Assembly: GCA_946007485.1 (NCBI GenBank) | Contig: CAMGAM010000003.1 | Coordinates: 1-24,698 of the forward strand | Source: an uncultured Mycoplasmatota bacterium | Lineage (GTDB): Bacteria; Bacillota_I; Bacilli_A; RF39; UBA660 | Direction of reading: 5' to 3' | Length of the DNA: 24,698 nt | Shown: positions 22,755-24,698 of the stretch, one piece after another | How the letters are laid out: each line of letters starts with the position of its first letter | Position numbering within the stretch: the first letter of the stretch is position 1 | Notes under the pieces: model-generated | The model's input: only the letters and a program-made list of their open reading frames with translations | Databases searched by the model: none | What the model was told of the DNA's origin: nothing | Translations under genes and position numbers: made by a program

Positions 22755-24212
22755 ATGGTTGAAACAATTGACTTAGCAATTATATTTAAAAGAACCAAAG
22801 ATAAAAACGACAACGAATATTTTACTCCTTTCAAAATTGTTGAAGGATATTACGACGAAGAAGACGAATTATTTGTTGATAAATCAGATAATACTTATCA
22901 TCATATTTGTGAATTTATCAATAATGGAAATGTTTTTGGTTGCCGAAAAAATATAAGCAAATTAATAGCAAAAAATCCAAATATAACATATAATGAACTA
23001 AAAAGAAAATTATTACTAGTAGCTAAAGATTTCAAATACATAAGAAAAAACGATAATCAATTTGAAATAATAGTAGTTAGTAGTGAACAACAAGAAAGGA
23101 AATATCAAGATATAGATACTAGAAAACATGAAGAGTATATTGATGGTCCTTTTGAAAATTCTCAAGAAGAGCAACAAAATGAACAAAGAGACAAAGAATT
23201 ATCATTGACTATTGCAAATTCATCAAATAATAAAATTAGCAATCCTCAAGAAATTTATAATCTTATAACCAAAAGAATCATTGGCCAAAATGAAGCTATA
23301 AAGACTATTATTACTACCATTATTTTAAATAATAGTGGATTATTAGAAAAAAATAATATGTTAGTAATTGGTCCTACTGGCGTTGGTAAAACTGCTATAT
23401 TTTTAGAATTATCAAAAATATTTAATCTTCCATTAACAATTTTTTCAGTTCCCGGTTTAAGTCAAGCAGGTTATGTTGGAAGAAGCGTTGATGAAATCCT
23501 GAAAGAGATTATTTTAAACAGTGAATGTAATATTGAAACAGCTGAACGAAGCATAGTTATATTAGACGAGATAGATAAAATATCTTATAAAGGTCATGAT
23601 GATGGCAAAATTTCTACATCAGGCGTTCAAAATGAATTATTAAAATTAATTGAGGGACAAGTTAGATGGATTAATATTTCTGGAAAAAATTATCGAATAG
23701 ATACTTCTAATATAACCTTTATTGGTGTTGGTGCCTTTCAAGAATTGTATGAAAATAATAAACATCAAGCAATTGGATTTGAAAGCCATAATCAACCAAA
23801 CAAAACTAAAATAAATAATGAAAAAATTATTGATTTAGGATTTAAAAGAGAATTAGTAGGTCGTCTTCCTGTTTTAGTACAATTAAATAGTCTAACCAAA
23901 GAAAATATTAAAGATATTCTAAAAACTGAAGGAAATATTTTCTATCAAAATATCAAGAGGTTGGAAGAATTAGGTATTATTTGTGAAAATACTGACTTTT
24001 TATACGAATTAATTGCTGAAGATGCTCTAAAAAAGGGAATTGGAGCAAGAGGAATAAAAACAACTACTTCAAAAATATTCTCTAATATTTTCTATGAAGT
24101 ATTAAGTAATCCAAACACATATCAATCATTAATTATTGGAGAAAATATTTTAACCAATCCAGAAGATTTTATTTTACACAAGAAAAGTATAAAGAAAAGA
24201 ACCAGAATTTAA
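22755..24212 (+). CDS. ClpX-like AAA+ unfoldase without the zinc-binding domain, novel N-terminal domain
   Basis: 485 residues; SD AGGTGAGG just before ATG. Residues about 165-470 match ClpX: IIGQNEAIKTI, Walker A GPTGVGKT (206-213), pore loop GYVG (239-242), Walker B VILDEIDK (268-275), VQNELLKLIEG, an IGF tripeptide (340-342) at the place of the ClpP-docking loop, Arg finger region FKRELVGRLP and sensor 2 GIGARG. All ATPase residues are kept. The ClpX C4 zinc domain is absent. Instead residues 1-110 form a different domain (IDLAIIFKRTK..., EDELFVDKSD, ITYNELKRKLLLVAKDF) joined by a Gln/Glu-rich linker (about 111-160). The IGF loop implies it can still dock on ClpP. It may be this lineage's second ClpX or a specialised version. 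It is probably co-transcribed with aspS. Confidence 0.85.
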   Translation: MVETIDLAIIFKRTKDKNDNEYFTPFKIVEGYYDEEDELFVDKSDNTYHHICEFINNGNVFGCRKNISKLIAKNPNITYNELKRKLLLVAKDFKYIRKNDNQFEIIVVSSEQQERKYQDIDTRKHEEYIDGPFENSQEEQQNEQRDKELSLTIANSSNNKISNPQEIYNLITKRIIGQNEAIKTIITTIILNNSGLLEKNNMLVIGPTGVGKTAIFLELSKIFNLPLTIFSVPGLSQAGYVGRSVDEILKEIILNSECNIETAERSIVILDEIDKISYKGHDDGKISTSGVQNELLKLIEGQVRWINISGKNYRIDTSNITFIGVGAFQELYENNKHQAIGFESHNQPNKTKINNEKIIDLGFKRELVGRLPVLVQLNSLTKENIKDILKTEGNIFYQNIKRLEELGIICENTDFLYELIAEDALKKGIGARGIKTTTSKIFSNIFYEVLSNPNTYQSLIIGENILTNPEDFILHKKSIKKRTRI

Positions 24213-24372
24213 AAGATGGTTTGTGTTAAAAATAATTACCGATAAGAATTATAACTAGTTCTATATTATAAGTTATCAATCCATTAGAAAAATTTATCTA
24301 TCATTAAAATATTATAATTAATTATTAGTTATAAAGTATCACAAAATAGAATCAAAACTATATGGAGGCCTT

Positions 24373-24698
24373 ATGAAAGAGTTAAAAGAAATCGAAAAAT
24401 CTCTTCAGAAAAAATACCGTAAAGAAATATTTTCTAAATTTGTCAGAGCTGTCAAAGAATTTAATTTAATTGAACCAAATGATAAAATAGCTATCTGTAT
24501 TTCTGGTGGTAAAGATTCCTTCTTATTAGCCAAATGCATGCAAGAATTAAAAAGACATAATAAGTTTAATTTTGAATTAAAATTTATTGTGATGAATCCT
24601 GGTTATACTGAAGAAAAACTAAAACAAGTAATTGACAATGCTAATTATCTAAATATTCCAATTGAAGTATTTGATACTAATATTTTTGATGTTGTAAA
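24373..24698 (+). CDS. TtcA/TilS-type PP-loop ATPase, N-terminal part (cut by window end)
   Basis: 108 codons are visible from ATG 24373, with SD GGAGG 6 bases upstream. Residues about 44-50 (ISGGKDS) are the PP-loop that binds ATP. The head LQKKYRKEIFSKFVRAVKEFNLIEPNDKIAI and the later VMNPGYTEEKLKQVIDNANYLNIPIEVFDTNIFDVV fit the TtcA-like branch, in which tRNA bases are thiolated through an adenylated intermediate. The diagnostic Cys motifs for Fe-S binding lie beyond the window, so 2-thiocytidine synthesis is not proven. The gap before it (24213-24372) is AT-rich, with one weak inverted repeat (ATAACT/AGTTAT) and no clear terminator. Confidence 0.85.
   Translation, partial: MKELKEIEKSLQKKYRKEIFSKFVRAVKEFNLIEPNDKIAICISGGKDSFLLAKCMQELKRHNKFNFELKFIVMNPGYTEEKLKQVIDNANYLNIPIEVFDTNIFDVV

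Noticed and set aside
1..24698. CRISPR arrays, tRNA or rRNA genes, transposases, phage genes
   Set aside because: Looked for on both strands; no spaced repeat array, no cloverleaf with a TTCGANNC loop, and no integrase or transposase motifs seen.

Overview
The window is about 24.7 kb of very AT-rich DNA that reads like a chromosome segment of an uncultured, gut-type member of the Bacilli/low-GC Firmicutes. The evidence is a PolC-type replicase, a T-box leader before aspS, a PrsA-like foldase, YjcZ-like micro-proteins, Shine-Dalgarno (SD) sites of the form AGGAGG or AGGTGATAAT, and near-exclusive use of AGA for Arg. Both UGA and UAA act as stops. AGG is still Arg: it encodes the conserved Arg in the PolC 'GVKRTTGQHPGG' stretch.

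Layout. 1-2250 (+): the 3' end of a rhodanese-like gene, rmuC, a two-helix membrane micro-gene overlapping a DUF3603-like gene, then a short repeat-containing possible RNA with a terminator. 2312-3660 (-): a membrane-anchored parvulin foldase. 3730-4030 (+): two cysteine-bearing YjcZ-like micro-proteins behind a sporulation-sigma-like promoter. 4161-4581 (-): a HIT hydrolase. 4619-7777 (+): three secreted proteins with SipW-type signal peptides (TasA/camelysin style), the last a large surface protein. 7826-11300 (+): polA and mutM. 11649-14282 (+): scpA, scpB and pdp. 14357-19036 (+): polC, interrupted by one in-frame TAG. 19080-20775 (+): two more SipW-type secreted proteins. 20805-24212 (+): a T-box, aspS, and a ClpX-like unfoldase without the ClpX zinc domain. 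24373 to the end (+): the start of a TtcA-like PP-loop ATPase.

How the parts fit. The housekeeping genes cover replication and repair (polC, polA, mutM, rmuC), chromosome segregation (scpAB), nucleoside salvage (pdp) and translation (aspS and the PP-loop gene). Around them sit envelope genes: five SipW-class exported proteins in two clusters, with a related TTGC...17...TATNAT promoter before four of them, and a foldase that could serve exported proteins.

Four items most deserve a second look: (1) the TAG codon inside polC; (2) the aspS T-box, which has a very short Stem I carrying GAC in its terminal loop and appears to act on ribosome access rather than transcription; (3) the ClpX-like protein with an unfamiliar N-terminal domain; (4) the SipW-class family with a shared Cys...Cys-S/A-I/L-Y signature. 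No tRNA, rRNA, CRISPR array, IS element or prophage was seen.
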